The notes under the pieces are model-generated. The model did no database searches and had not been told where the DNA came from. It saw only the letters and a program-made list of their open reading frames with translations. A DNA stretch of 64,000 bases from Aricia agestis (lineage: Eukaryota > Arthropoda > Insecta > Lepidoptera > Lycaenidae). The stretch lies in NCBI RefSeq assembly GCF_905147365.1, contig NC_056407.1, positions 23,419,980 through 23,483,979 of the forward strand, given 5' to 3'. Positions 9,451 to 22,597 of the stretch are shown in pieces (position 1 is the first letter of the stretch; the number at the start of each line of letters is the position of its first letter). The position numbers and the translations under genes were made by a program.

Positions 9451-12400
9451 GACGACACGCACTTGATACTGCATTCTGCTCTCTAAGGTTTTCTGAATTT
9501 ACGCCAAAGTGTGCGTGATTCTTTTTCTGTGAAGATAGTCTACTGTGTATCATGTATATTGTGGTCAATAAGTGGGTTAAAATGCGGAACTATAGGAACA
9601 ATGTACTCGCTCGTCGCGCCCACTTAGCTCAACGAAGTTTCGCTCTCGGTAATGTTTTGTTACTGAGTGTACAGCTTTTGATGTGGAAAAAGTTTTGTGT
9701 AAGATAATAAAGGTTGGTAATTATCGATTTATGTGTATAAAGTTACAGAGATTAATAGGTATATAGTGACAAAAAGGGTAGACAATAGCTGTATAGCGGC
9801 TAAATGCACATAATAACTTTATTACTATTAAATTACCAGTTAGTTAGTCAATACTATCACCGTGAAAGTTACCTTAAATTCAAAAAAGAAAAAAAAGTAT
9901 CATCATTTACTCCTAAGTGTCAAAGCTGTACAAGGAAACAAAATTCGTTAAAAAAATATCTCAAGATTTTTAAGGGAAGTCTTTGATCTTACATCAGCGC
10001 CCTTTTAAAAATGATCCGTCCAGATTGATCTAGAATGTTCGAGCCTATGAAATTGACGAGTAATCAAGTTAGCCACGGGCCGGAAGCGTAGTAATGCGAA
10101 TTGTGACTTTGAGAGCGGTCAAAGGGACGCCAGCTATGGACACACAAATCCAATTTACTTGTTTCGACTTTCACGAGCCTAAACGCTTGTGCCAATTAAA
10201 CGACGCGTAAAGTGCGTCTGCCTTTACAACCCTTTTTTGATCATCAATACTGTGTCGGTCGAAGACTATTCAAAATAGCGGACCTGGTTTGATTAATGCT
10301 GGCAGAATTCAATATATCGGGATCCAGTTTGTCCTTTGGTTTTGCGGTTTCCAATAATATAAGCCTTCACTTCAAAGCCAAAGAGTGTTGCGGTGCGTGT
10401 TCACGTTTTACATGAATTTCAAATGAATATTAATATTTCGTATACGTGACATTTAATTACGAATATTTTGGGTTTCACATTGAGAGTTGTTTACTAGATA
10501 TTTTTTCTTCGAAAATATTTTTTTTCAGCGGTAGTAGGTTGTAAATAACTGCTGGTTTTTAATTTATGAACGCTATTTTTATGTATCGTTTATTATGTTG
10601 GAAAAAAATAGTCCATAGATTATATTCCCCTTTTAACCAGACCTTAAAAAATATCAAAGTTCGAAATCAATTTACTTTTTTGTAATATTTATTTTTCCTG
10701 TTTATTTTTAAGAAACCAATATACCGTGAAACATCGGTATCCATTTAATTTTATGCCTGTAACGAAAATTTTCAGATAATATCCGGTGGAAAATTTGAAG
10801 AATATCTGGTGAAGTTTGATGGAACGTGTCAGTTGCATACTGCCGGCCTCCACGCCACGGTGGTTTAATGTTTCTGATTTTGCTGAAACCATTTTTAACT
10901 TTTAGTTTAAGTTTTGAAATTGTTTTTAAATATGCCATTCAACGTGATAGTACACTTGCTGTACAATAAAATGATATTTCGATCCATGTAAATAAATATC
11001 TTTAAAATGTAGTTAAAATAAAAAGTAATAGTAAAATTTAGTTAAAGTAAACAAATAATGATTCAATTTAAAATTAAAATAAATGTTAATAAGCAAATTA
11101 TAATAAGTTTATCAGTAGCAACTACAAAAAAGTAGGTAAGCTTTTTAAGCACAACTTTTAAACATGTTTATTTATAAAGTTTTATAAGTTTAAATTACTT
11201 TATATATAAACATTTTCTTTGCACTAAGTAGTCAAACTTTCTAATTAACTTCTATAGTCAAATTAAAATATAATTAAAGGCGAACGCAAAGAGAAAGTAA
11301 ACAATTTTCTTTTCACTCATTTTCATAAAATATGAAATAAATTAAAAGCTGAACTTGGCTCGATCTTTGATCAAACATTTCAGGAATGTCAGTAATTACA
11401 CACCATGGTACCTTACATACTAAAATGTGTCGTTTACAGTATTTTTTGCTTACATGTAGATCGCTATTACATATTATAATAACATAAAAAATATATATTT
11501 CTAACAATCGGCGTTGACGAGCTGTCAGCTGACCTATGATCAGCGTGGTAACAAAACCAGCCTATAAAGTCAATCATATTATTAAGATGGAGTACCCTCA
11601 AAGTATACTATAGGTCTACCCTCGGTCTACCAGAATCTGATGGCAAAAAATGGCAAAAAGAAATTGACGCTACCAATACTGGAGAAATTGGAGCAAAACG
11701 TTCGATACTTTTTTTCCTTTTAGCGGCTGATTCTGTGTGTGATACATGCAAATGTAAAAAAATATCCAATGATTAAGGATATTTTTTTGAAAATCTCCCA
11801 TAAAAATTTGCCATGAGATTTTGGTATCCAAGTTTAGAAGACGGTAGAAACTTACCATTACATTTATTTGATTATACAGCCATTAGATACTAAATTATTC
11901 CAAAATACTCATTAAAATTCCCAGGCCAAGGGATCATTCGTTAAAGTAATCACTTTTAATCTCTTGACTATTTAATGATAATCATAAAATTAGAATTCCC
12001 AAATCCCAGCAATATTTATGTATTTATTTCATGCTCAAAGAGTGAAGTAGGCTATAAAATGCCTTAGGGGGTACGAGCTTAATTACGTCACGTAGAGCGG
12101 CTCGTAGGGCGGACTCGTAGGGCGGATCGCGGGCGGATTGCGCTAACTTTGTACTAAGCCGGGCCTACATGCGGACGCAAACATCACGCGCCTTCTTTGA
12201 AAGATATGCGTTAAGCCCGAGTCGACAGTTTATAATCCCCGATCGAGACGAGTTATTAAGCCCCGCAATCGAAGCCAGAGGTTCGGAGCCTTTCGCCACA
12301 ACAGATTTTTCAAACTTTTATCAAACTGAAATGATCGGTTCTAGTTTTTGTGATTTTATGAGACTTTAAGTGACTTATCTGCTATGAGAATTTAAAAGCT

Positions 12401-13085
12401 TCCAATTTTCAGCTTAAAAAGAAGAAATTTTATGGCGCATTTTTAGGTTCTTCTTCGCTATTCGTATGTTGGAACAAAGTTAGCCCGGTAAATAGGTTTT
12501 AAAGGAAAAAGCGTTGGTGTAAACATAGCTTTATTGTAACCGTGTCCGCCGCTGTCACAGGTCGAGCCTGCTTTGTTATTTCCACGTCATTAACAACTGG
12601 CAGCACCGAGCACCTTTTTATTTGTACAACTCGTTACGAAAACAATGCCAAATTGACAACGTCCTTACCACTCTGACGCCCGGCCGACGTGTTTACATTA
12701 GCTGGACTCTCGCCTGCTTTATTCCGGGAATATTTATTGTAAAAGAATTCACTTAAAAGAGTTAAACAGTATTTAGCTAGCAGCTAAGGTATTGGCGAGA
12801 CACATTTCATTTCGTGTGTGAGCACGCCATTACCGCGTTTCTCCGAAGGCATTTTCGTCTAGAATAAACAAAATCAAATGCAAAAAATCTCGGATGTATT
12901 TTAACATGAAATTTTAAGGCACTGTGTTGGTAAAATTCATTATAAGATCTTTGCTTGGTACTCAAGACTGTGTGAATAAAATATAAGCCAAGAATAAAGA
13001 GCCTTTTTATCTATTAAAACATTTGATGTAATAAACCCCCTCTTTTATAGTTAGAGTAGGTTGAAGTACTAGTCTTTGAGTAGGT
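9451..13085. other. Long unassigned AT-rich stretch
   Basis: No coding frame above chance, RNA gene or complete repeat recognised. A slightly GC-richer patch lies at 12080-12160, with short repeats of CTCGTAGGGCGGA. This is probably intronic or intergenic host DNA or old repeats beyond recognition. Confidence 0.5.
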
Positions 13086-13168
13086 ACCATCGAGGAAATT
13101 GATTCCTAGGCAGTTGACGGACCTACGTCATGTGGTCGGCTTATGTCAATTGAATTTTAAGATTTTAA

Positions 13169-13623
13169 GGGCCAACCACACATACCACAACCACACGACA
13201 TCGCAACGACAAAATGTCGTCGAGCAGTGGTTACGAGTGAACGGTGTCGCTGTAGCTTTTTGTAGTTGCGTTGTGGTACCGACCAAACGCCGACGTGGTT
13301 ATGTTTTCGCCAGTGGTTGCGATGTGGTAACGTACGAAAGTCAATGAAACGGAGGGGGGGAAAAGCACGGGCAGTGTGCGGGCACTGTTGTTGCATCAAC
13401 GTAACGTTGTAGTTGCGATGTGGTTGCGACGTGGTTGCGACGTGGTTGCGACGTGGTTGCTACGTGGTCGGCCGTAGTTGCGATGCAGTCGGTATTTGAC
13501 AAGAGGTCGACAACGACCTCAAAATCTGGTACGTGTGAACGGTCTAGTTCATTTACAATACGAAATATACGCCCGATCACGTGGTGTGGTTGTCGTGTGG
13601 TCGTGGTACGTGTGGGGTGGCCC
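13169..13623. mobile_element. PIF/Harbinger-like MITE nested in family T
   Basis: Termini GGGCCAACCACACATACCAC and GTGGTACGTGTGGGGTGGCCC-type inverted ends, with TAA on both sides (13166-13168, 13624-13626). Subterminal ACAACCACACGACA / TGTCGTGTGGT repeats strengthen the pairing. Open frames inside on both strands are short and repeat-driven. A decayed half of the same family lies at 52911-52970. Confidence 0.75.
13417..13471 (+). repeat. 11-bp tandem repeat inside the nested MITE
   Basis: About 4.5 copies of GACGTGGTTGC, the first with GATG and the last diverging (TACGTGGTCGG). Confidence 0.85.
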
Positions 13624-13710
13624 TAACTGTGATCGTCGGCTGGGTTTGACTTAACGGGACCAAATTACTTAGGTCCGACATCGGCCTATGAACCAACTTC
13701 TCTGATAGTA

Positions 13711-14595
13711 CATACAAAGTTGGTGGGTACTACTTCAATCTATTTCACACCTAAGTAAGACAATGGCCACGTAAGGATTTTTCAGTATCGCTACTAACAA
13801 TGAAGTAGGTACTAAGAGTGTTGTCTGCTTGCTTTGAATATTAGACTTGAGAATTAACGTAAAAAATGTTAAGAATAAAAGCTGCGTACAAAGCCATTTA
13901 CATTATATAAACATCGCGAACTTGTAAGTACAAAGCAAAAAAGTAATTTATAGCCACTTTACAAATGAATACAATAATAGTGGAGGCAACTTATTTCAAC
14001 TCGCAACACCCATAAACTTTCACTATTACAAGGCTAACGTAAAAAGAGTCATTCTCTTGACAAACGCCGCAATGAGCGCTAGTAACAATTTACAGGGCGC
14101 GGTTTTTTCTTGGCGCTGCGCATTTCTGATGCAAATTCTGTACGTGGATCGTTTGCTGTGATATTCAACCGTTTGGAGTGCTCGCTCTAAAGTTAGTGTT
14201 TTGTTGAAAAGAAACAGGTCCCGGTTAATATGGAAAGGAAATTTCAAAGGCAAAAATCTCGTACAAAGACGTGCCATCTAAGACTTCCATCTGGGGGTTT
14301 ATTTTGGACTTTATGTTAAAAAATAATGTCTAATAATATGTTTGTTGTGGCGCGTTCTTTTAATGTCATAGGTACCTACTGAAATATCAAAGGACATAAT
14401 ATGCAATGGTACGATCACTCCATTATACTACTTAATACAATAGAGGCAATATCTCTACTAGTTCTTGTTACCGTATTGGCTAACTAGTCATGCAATTTTA
14501 ATTATTTTATAAGGTTTTTTTCGCAAAGAACAATATTTTTAAAATAAATTATAATGTCACAAAGTACGTTTATACTTTATAGCTTACCCTGATTT
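13711..14595. other. Unassigned DNA
   Basis: No feature recognised. Confidence 0.45.
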
Positions 14596-14700
14596 CAAAA
14601 TCAAAATTATTTATTTTCAAATAGGTTAACAACGTTAACACTTTTAGAATGTCGTGTCTACATGAGGCCTACCACCGGTTCGGGAAATACCCTTAGCTGA
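14596..14700 (-). mobile_element. Possible non-LTR retrotransposon 3' end
   Basis: TTATTTATTTTCAAATAGG followed by GAGGCCTACCACCGGTTCGG resembles a recurrent lepidopteran retroelement 3' end as I remember it. No coding is attached. Confidence 0.35.
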
Positions 14701-16269
14701 TTTGCAGAGTACTTACCTGAAAGAAATGTACGAACTAATTAAATGTCACAACGATAATTTTAAACATAACTTGATTTTAAGATTTGAATAATGGTATTGG
14801 TCTTAAATAAATAATAAACAACATGCTTAACATAAACAATGTAACGCCTCCACTTTTTTTTAAATTAAAAGGAACAATAATAATTTGAAAGCGTGCAACT
14901 GCACAGTGAAAGAAGCCGTGCAAAGGGTTTTTTTTGCGGCGAGGGAAACAAGTCGGAGCGGCGCCCACTACGTGTGTTCCTTTACAAACCACTCGAAAAT
15001 AAATTGCACCGAACTGAACCGTTTAAACGTCCTTATTCCGTGAACGTAAATCAAAAGAGGCAATCGCGAACATGCGGCGAGACTGAGCACAGTCGGTTTG
15101 CATTTTAATTAATTAAGAGAGAGAGCGCAACAGTCTGTTTACGCACGGAGACACCTAGGTACACTTGGCTTAGCTGGCAGCCTTACTCCATTAGGAAAAT
15201 TAATGTTTTGAATTACTCGCGGCCAACCGAGGTGGCGGCGTGGGCGAAGACGTATCGCCCGGCGGAATAGTGATGCGGGTGTATACAGATGCTCCCCATT
15301 CAATCTGTTGTCGCGCGTATTGATTTGTGAAGGACTCTAAGCAAATATTTCTTTTTAATCTCCTTACATTCTTTACGGTCCCGATTCGGGATTGCTTTGG
15401 AATCGTGAGCGTTTTAGGTTGGGTAGGAATTTGTGAAACTGCTAGATGCGGCCCGCAAGTTAGTTGCGCAGGTTAATAGCTTGGGAACCAATTTTACACC
15501 ACGAAAAACCATTCCATGTCCTTTGTTGCGGTTCAAAGTTTTGACATACTTATCAATGTTTTTAAAATATCTCAATCGTATTCAGTAGTTTCAGCGGCTT
15601 CAACGTAAAGTTACATTTCTAATATTGGCTTTGATATCAGATAGGATAAAGGTGGTAGATTAATGTTACACGTGACCTCATACTTCATAAGGCAGTAACT
15701 CTGGAGCTATTACATTATAATATTTACTTTGTCTAAGTCGCGTCTCTTAGACGATGACTTACATAAAAAAGTAATACATTCTAGAATAAAAGCCAGCAAC
15801 AATGGTTTTGTTTTTACTTTTATGTAGTCTTAAAACTCTTTAAGGGGCCAGTAAAACATATCGCTCGCACAACACATGAAACTCTTTCATTGCAAGGAAA
15901 ATGCATTTCTTTACGAACTAAATTCTAGATTGGTAGCACTGTTACATTGTATGTCTACAATGAAAAACAGATTTAGCTCCCGTAGAAATACGGCAGTGAA
16001 CTGTGAAGAGGCTTTTACATTACAGTCACAAAATAAATAATAAATATATTATATACAGTACTCCCAAATTAATAATGCGCATGCAAATCTTCGCTAATTG
16101 TCGTAATCACGAAAACACCCGAATCTATGAAATGTAAGAGCCCCAAACAATGCACTTGTATTTTGCACCTTGTACAAAGGAAATAGAAGTAAATATCATA
16201 TAGCCGGTGGCTGTCCGCTGTCGCCGGTCTGTCATTAAGTGCTATAACTCACCGGGAAGCCATCGCAGC

Positions 16270-16283
16270 GTTACCATGGTAAC
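16270..16283. promoter_or_regulatory. Perfect palindromic RFX X-box
   Basis: GTTACCATGGTAAC is a perfect 14-bp palindrome and matches the RFX X-box consensus GTTRCCATGGYAAC at every position. Whether it is bound is unknown. Confidence 0.5.
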
Positions 16284-17505
16284 GTCTAAGCAACGTCTAC
16301 GTCGTCGCAAAGCACTGTTTCTTAAAGTTAAGTTTAGAACAGCGCTTGCAGCGACGTCTTCCGACACTCGGGAAATACGATCGTGGCCGAAAAATTACGA
16401 AAATTTCTCTGCGCATTATCACTTTGGAAGCAGTGTACTTTATAATACTCCGCCATCTTTATACTAGACCGCCCAAATAGGACGCATATACACAGCGTGA
16501 TCTCAGATAGCAAGACAATGCAGAATTGTGTCGCGCACGTAAAGCCGTTCTCTGTATTGAGACTGATAGTTGAGAGTGTTATTTTAATTTCAAACACACG
16601 GCTGAGTTACTCTACTGTAAAATAATTTACATTGTGGTTCAGTTTGTACTTTGCAGTAACGAAAATGACAGCCAATATTCGCCTCTGGGCGTGGATTGAA
16701 ATTAAATGTACAGAATTATTCTGCAGTTGCCCTATTAATTTCTGTATTGAAGTTTCTGATGTCTTTGTCTGCCATGTGAAATCATAAATATTGATTTATG
16801 CCAAAAAATAGTCATACTTTATTTTTTTAAATTAGTAATGAGGTGAAAATATTAATCTAGTTAATCTACAATTTATTATGACACTAATACTGAATTTATG
16901 CAACTATAATTTGAAGTATTTTTCTTTGATATTTAGTATCTTTTATCATATTTTACCCGTGCATTGATTCTCAATATCCTAATCAAATCTTCCCGTTAAA
17001 ATTGCGGTGACATTGAAAATTGTATTGAATTTCCCAGTTTTACACAGCATACATCAATCTTGCGCGGCACAGTGGAAATGTGACATACCATTATAAATCT
17101 CATTGAAGATATGCCGTCATCCATCAACGAAAGGAAATGAAGTCCCGTACATCTGTAGAACGTCGTACGTGGAACGCAACAGTAAATCCTTTGTATGGAC
17201 TCAATTTAAATAGTTCGAAAGCAAGAGATTGCATTACATTAAAAAGTATAACAGAAGGCATGAACTTTTAAATTTAAAAAACTTTTACTACAATTGTAGA
17301 AATGGCACAAAAATATTGATTTTGATTGGATCAAAATATACACTTTTTTTTCGCGTGAACGTGTGTGTGACTACAGGAACGGTCTTACAGTATGCTATTA
17401 ATATATTTTTTAAACTTTACATTAAATTATATTATGCTATAACTGGTTGCACTATTGTAAGAGGATGCTGTATTGATGACGACAGTCAAACCATTGAAAT
17501 CTTCT

Positions 17506-17550
17506 AGATATATCTCTTAAACACCCCAGAGATGTTTAAGAGATATATCT
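17506..17550. repeat. Perfect hairpin, 18-bp arms, 9-base loop
   Basis: AGATATATCTCTTAAACA (17506-17523) and its exact reverse complement (17533-17550) flank CCCCAGAGA. Confidence 0.95.
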
Positions 17551-19820
17551 GGACTACATAGTATGTTTAAAATGAGGCTGATTTGTTGACTTTCAATTTT
17601 TAATTAATTTGTATTGAATTAATTAAGCATCCTTTAATTAGAAAAAAAAACATTGAAATCTGTAGTTTCTAAGGTTCATAACTGCTTTGGGAAGGTTACA
17701 AGTTACAACACTAGAAAGTCCCAAAATGTATTTCAACAAACACTATAAATATCAAAACGACTAGCTAAAAGGGACATGCCTAAAATATTCAAATTCATTG
17801 CATACACGCAATAGAGAGAAAAAACTAATATCATACAGGATCGAAAAAGTTTTGTGTGCTTCACTATGCATTGAAAAGTAGTGAATGTCATAAAAAAGTC
17901 AATACGACTATTGACGATGACAATATTGAACAAAGTGGTAAACTAACAAATTGTGTCCACCAAACAATATAATTTTCAGTACAGATGAAATAGAAAGTTT
18001 CGATAGTATTGTATAATATACATTAAAATCATCCAAGTAAAGAAAGGAAATAATTGTAAATGCTGAGAGCAATTAGATGTGTGGGTGATAATATCATGCT
18101 GAGAAGTGTGGGTATAATAATAAATCAAATAAATTTTACGATCTAACTGAAAAATAAAATAATTGAGATAGATTTTGTCACGCTCTACAAGCAATCACAT
18201 AATATTACGTTGTATTTATTAAGTACCAAAATGAAAATGCGTATGTATCTCTATGGTTAATTGGTGGATACAATGAAAATATTATAAAAGCCATTAACGA
18301 ACCAATCAGCTGATGAATTGTCCGGTAGATCTAATCATCTCAAAGAGAGTAATTGGTCAGTCGTATTAGCGCTCAATCATGATATTGCAGTCGCCATAAC
18401 GCAATTTAAATACAAAAACGCCCCGGGCCGCGTTTCCAATCCGCGTAATTTAGTATCGGACCCCATCTAGGTGCGTTTGATGAAACTCATTCCGAATGTC
18501 AATTGCTGCAATGTTAATAACCCGGGGAAACTCATTTTTAGATCCGCCTGTGGTTGAAATTTGGTCAAAATTACTATGTATATTATTTTAACCGTGTAAT
18601 TTGAACGGTTGCTTTTACTTTTTAGATAAATTAGAGATAGGTACGGTCCGTTTAAGTATAAAAACTGTCGATGATGAGGCCTTGCCACCAGATTACAACA
18701 TAATTTGAAGGCACAGCAGTGTCATTCGGCTTCTATACGTCCAATCTGTCCGTATATACAGACGGAAGATTGACGGTTTTTAAAGATGGTAGAAGACCGC
18801 CTTGAAATTTATTATACAGGTTATAATATCTTTCATAAGAAGAACAAGCCATCGTAGACAAATACTTTTATTACAATAGGCAATCTGTTCGGTTTTTGGG
18901 TAGCAGAACCTCAAACATGTACTTTGAATTTGTGATCAGAAATCAGAACGTATAGGTCGAACCACAAACAAAACTTTTCTGTATGATATCCCCACAATAA
19001 AGATTCGGATCACGGGAAATCATATTTGACCGAAAATCTAAATCTTGAATAAGTAAAACGGACGAAGTACAGTGGATTTAGATATAAAAAGGAAATCATT
19101 TTGTACGTAAATTCGATTGGCGAGGTACAGTTGATCGCGAATATGCTTTTAGAGTATTAGAGTCAAATGCAAGAAAAATGTTAAGCCAACTTTCACGATG
19201 GTTTAGGGAACATTTTCTTAAAAGGTTGTCCATAAGGAGCTCCTCGGAGCACGCAATCGTTACTTATGCATTAACCTGGCTACCTTCGTAATCGGTCCCT
19301 CAGGCCAGGCGCCTGCCTCCCGCATGATTTTATTTTATCATTCGACCCCAACCGACGTCCATTTCTTAAACGAATTTTTGACAGTGTATCAATTTTTCGT
19401 GCGTTGTGTATTATCTTCATTACGTTTTTATGATATAAAATATTTTCTCTGCGAAATTAGAATTTGTACATGTAACGTAAAAGAACAAGTCTAGCCGAAG
19501 GGCATTTTTGTTCTTGGCCCGCTACCTATAATAGGGATGATGACAAGGTCAAAGATTAACGAATTTTGTTAATAAAATAAAGAAATCACGGTAAAAAATA
19601 AGTGCTCCCAAAATTTCAGTTCCATAGCATTTGTATTTTTTTTGTTATGCGCCTTCAAAGTTGGATAATCACGTCGAATTTTTTTTCGAACAAATTTCTT
19701 AATATTTGTATACCATCCGATAACTTATGCAATTAAAAGCTACTTTTGTTAAGAAACCACTTTCATAAACGCAATATTTAATATACCTATCAAACAAAGT
19801 TCTCTCCCGCTGCGTACAAA

Positions 19821-19850
19821 CTACGAAAGAGTGACGTCAGTCTTTCGTAG
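19821..19850. promoter_or_regulatory. 30-bp near-palindrome centred on a CRE (TGACGTCA)
   Basis: CTACGAAAGA and TCTTTCGTAG flank G-TGACGTCA-G; the only unpaired position is the G/G pair beside the core. Outer ACAAA/TTTGT extends the symmetry. TGACGTCA is the classical CREB/ATF site. The unit could equally be a transposon terminus. Confidence 0.5.
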
Positions 19851-20141
19851 CACTTTGTATGGAGCGTTTCGGGTCGGTCTATTTTATGAGATGTTTGAAT
19901 TGTCATATCTTGGTGAATTTTTAAGCTATCAGAGTAATTCTTTCAGCGATGATTATATTTTTTAAGGGTCTTTCAATTACCAATAAGAAAAAAAATTAGT
20001 CATCATGCCTATTGTATTTTGTTCTATTAGTAAAAGTAGTGAGACAAAGATAATAATAATATTTGATATTTCTAACAGTTTCTAAATTTATTTTATCATT
20101 GCTATTCATCAAGCGGACAATATTAAAACTATGTAATAAAG

Positions 20142-20193
20142 AAAATAGGAAATATATAAATAACATAATATATATTTATATATTTCCTATTTT
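20142..20193. repeat. Perfect hairpin, 21-bp arms, directly before SINE-like copy B
   Basis: Arms 20142-20162 and 20173-20193 (AAAATAGGAAATATAT... and its complement) around 10 bases. The last 13 bases of the right arm, TATTTCCTATTTT, recur at 20540-20552 as the probable target duplication of the SINE. Confidence 0.9.
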
Positions 20194-20194
20194 A

Positions 20195-20525
20195 TACGTG
20201 GGAGAGCCATGCTTCCGCACGAATGGGCTGGTTCGACCGGAGAAATATCACGTTCTCACAGAAAACCGGCGTGAAACAGTGCTTGCACTGTGTTTCGCCG
20301 AGTGAGTGAGTTTACCGGAGGCCCAATCCCCTACCCTATTCCCTTCCCTACCCTCCCCCATTCCCTTCCCATCCATACCCTCCCCTATTACCCCATTCCC
20401 TCTTAAATGGCCGGCAACGCACCTGTAGCTCTTCTGATGCTGCGAGTGTCCATGGGCGACGGAAGTTGCTTTCCGTCAGGTGACCCGTTTGGTCGTTTGC
20501 TCCCTTATCTCATAAAAAAAAAAAA
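20195..20525 (+). mobile_element. SINE-like element with LINE 3' end (copy B)
   Basis: Full head, CCCT-rich tract and LINE-matching 3' domain with A tail. The probable 13-bp duplication TATTTCCTATTTT lies at 20181-20193 and 20540-20552; 14 unexplained bases separate the A tail from the second copy. Confidence 0.85.
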
Positions 20526-20794
20526 CATTAATCATTATGTATTTCCTATTTTCTTCGGATACGAAAATATTCCTCTGTAAAAATATATTTTCTAACGGTC
20601 ACCTAAGCATTTACCTTAGCAACAAATTAGAAAGCTTATACAGGAAATAGAGAAGAGCAGGAAGTTAATTATTTCAATTTGGTCTCTCCCGGCATAAAAT
20701 ATACTGCAGCTGAGTTTTTCACAGTATCATTTATCGCCGCGAGACAAATTTTGATAGAAAGAAAAACATTTATTTTTTTCATGTATTTACCTTG

Positions 20795-21653
20795 TAGTGC
20801 GGGTTCCCTAGAACAATTTTTTTAGGGTTCCGTACCTAAAGGGTAAAAACCGAGACCCTATTACTAAGGCTTCGATGTCTGTCCGTCTGTCCCTTCTAAA
20901 ATGTTTACAGATTGTGTATATCTGTTGCCGCTTTAACAACAAATACTAAAAACAAAATAAAATTAATATTTAAGGGGGCTCCCATACAACAAATGTGATG
21001 TTTTTGGCCTTTTTTGCTATATATCAATTATGGCAACAGGTACTTGATTTTTTATTAAAGTCCTTAATTAAATGTGTAATTTAATATTTAATAATAATAA
21101 AATAAAATAAGATACTAAGGGGGGAATCCCATACAAAAAATAAAATTTTTGGCCTAATTTTGCTCTATAATAGTATGCCGTACCATTATAGAGCAAAATT
21201 AGGCTTCGTGCGCGAGTCCGACTCGCATTTGGCTGATTATTTAAGACTATCATTTTAATTTTTTGTGAGTAGTTTCATTTTGATAAGACGAGCAACAATT
21301 TCCTTTGCGAAAATTCTCGAATGTGGTAGCTAACAGAGATAGAAAGAATTTAATATTTCGATTTGATGGTCCTAAAATTTGGATTGTTCTATTTGTGGGA
21401 CAATGTTACTCTTAAATTATATAACTATTAACCTATCAATATACAAAAAAATCAGCTCGGTAACATTCTTCAAATTGAACAATCCATATTTTAGGACCAT
21501 AAACTCGAAATATTAAATCCTTTCTATCTCTGTTAGCCACCACTTTCGAGAATTTTCGCAGAAGAAATTGTTGTTCGTCTTATCAAAATGAAGCTACTCA
21601 CGAAAAATTTGCTGGATAGTAATGAAAAAAAATGTTCTAGGGAACCCGTACTA
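20795..21653. mobile_element. Large foldback/MITE with arms over 170 bp, disrupted
   Basis: Outer ends TAGTGCGGGTTCCCTAGAAC (20795) and GTTCTAGGGAACCCGTACTA (21653) are inverted. The inner arms 21253-21387 and 21476-21612 are a long near-exact inverted pair (TTTCATTTTGATAAGACGAG..., AACAGAGATAGAAAG...). The left arm is interrupted by the element at 20824-21238. No coding. Confidence 0.75.
20824..21238 (-). mobile_element. 'GGCCAAGTGCGAGT' family element inserted in the foldback arm
   Basis: Runs from AGGGTTCCGTACC through a GTCTGTCCGTCTGTC block and GGGGGCTCCCATACAA to GCGCGAGTCCGACTCGCATT, the inverse of the layout at 31334-31764. Classification unknown. Confidence 0.65.
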
Positions 21654-22597
21654 TTGCTTATTCGTGTATTTTACGTTATACATTGTAAGTTGTTCGTAAT
21701 GTAGCAGTTATTCATAGTAAAACAAGCTTCCTATTCAAAACAAAGAGGCTAGGATCGTTTTTTTTTAAATAAGAGGAGAAAATGAAAACTTTATAATATT
21801 CAAAGTAGTTTTTCCACAAAATTTCGTATCTCTGAAATTTTTACAAATAATAAAGATGGAATAACAAAAACCTGAATTCAAGGAGCAATCAAACAATTAA
21901 AATTAGTAGGATAATAAGTTTAAAACGTTTTCGAACACTTAATAAACATTACTAGGCTCAACTCGAACATCCAAACAACGGAACTTAGTTCGAGTTAGCT
22001 TACGTGTCGGTGCAATAATTTTAATACTATATCAAATAACTATAAAGCTTATAATCGCTTGCATTTACCGAAGTAGTGCCTTCAACACTTCAAAGTGCAA
22101 GTGTCGAAACACGGCGCAGTTCGCAGTCAAATTTGATTCGTAAAGTTTTCGAATAGAAGTGAACGGAATTTAAACGGTTTTAGTTTAATCTTTGGAAGAT
22201 TTTGAAGTGTTTTATTACTTCAGGATAGGAGTTTACAAACAATAGTTATAAGATTTACTTTGGTAATGAAAATAAATAATACATACCAATAGCGTAGACT
22301 TTATCTGAAACCAGTAAATCAATCAACATATTTTATGTACTACCAGAAAAAAAGATTTAAAGACAGACCTATAATAATAATTTGTTGGGTTATGTCAAGA
22401 TAATATTAGTAGAAATCGTGATATATGTCGACTGGTATATAGTGAAAAATGTGAAGAAATTATTTAAGTTAAATATCCGAGGGACATCATCCGAAATCTT
22501 TTTTTACTCGGTATCAATAATTGTAACAGGTTGTATTTAGGTGTGCTTTAATAAATAATATTGAAATTAAATATACTAACCAATAAATAAATAAATT
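21654..22597. other. Unassigned AT-rich DNA
   Basis: No feature recognised. Confidence 0.45.

Larger units (their letters stand above)
13086..13710. mobile_element. Long-TIR MITE (family T), copy 1, carrying a nested MITE
   Basis: Left arm ACCATCGAGGAAATTGATTC... through GACGGACCTACGTCATGTGG and GGCTTATGTCAA. The right arm is the inverted equivalent ending TTCTCTGATAGTA. The arms match imperfectly over roughly 80 bp. The middle is occupied by the element at 13169-13623. Confidence 0.75.
14701..20141. other. Long unassigned stretch with isolated motifs
   Basis: No host exon recognised. It contains an RFX-type X-box (16270), a hairpin (17506) and a CRE-centred palindrome (19821). Two moderately GC-rich patches (15215-15300, 16205-16400) and the stretch 18240-18480, with several TAAT and CAGCTG-type motifs, could be regulatory. 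That is speculation without conservation data. Confidence 0.4.

Noticed and set aside
13099..13626. Open frames on both strands at 13.1-13.6 kb
   Set aside because: They lie in inverted and tandem repeats of nested MITEs; the apparent peptides only reflect GTGGTTGCGAC repeats.
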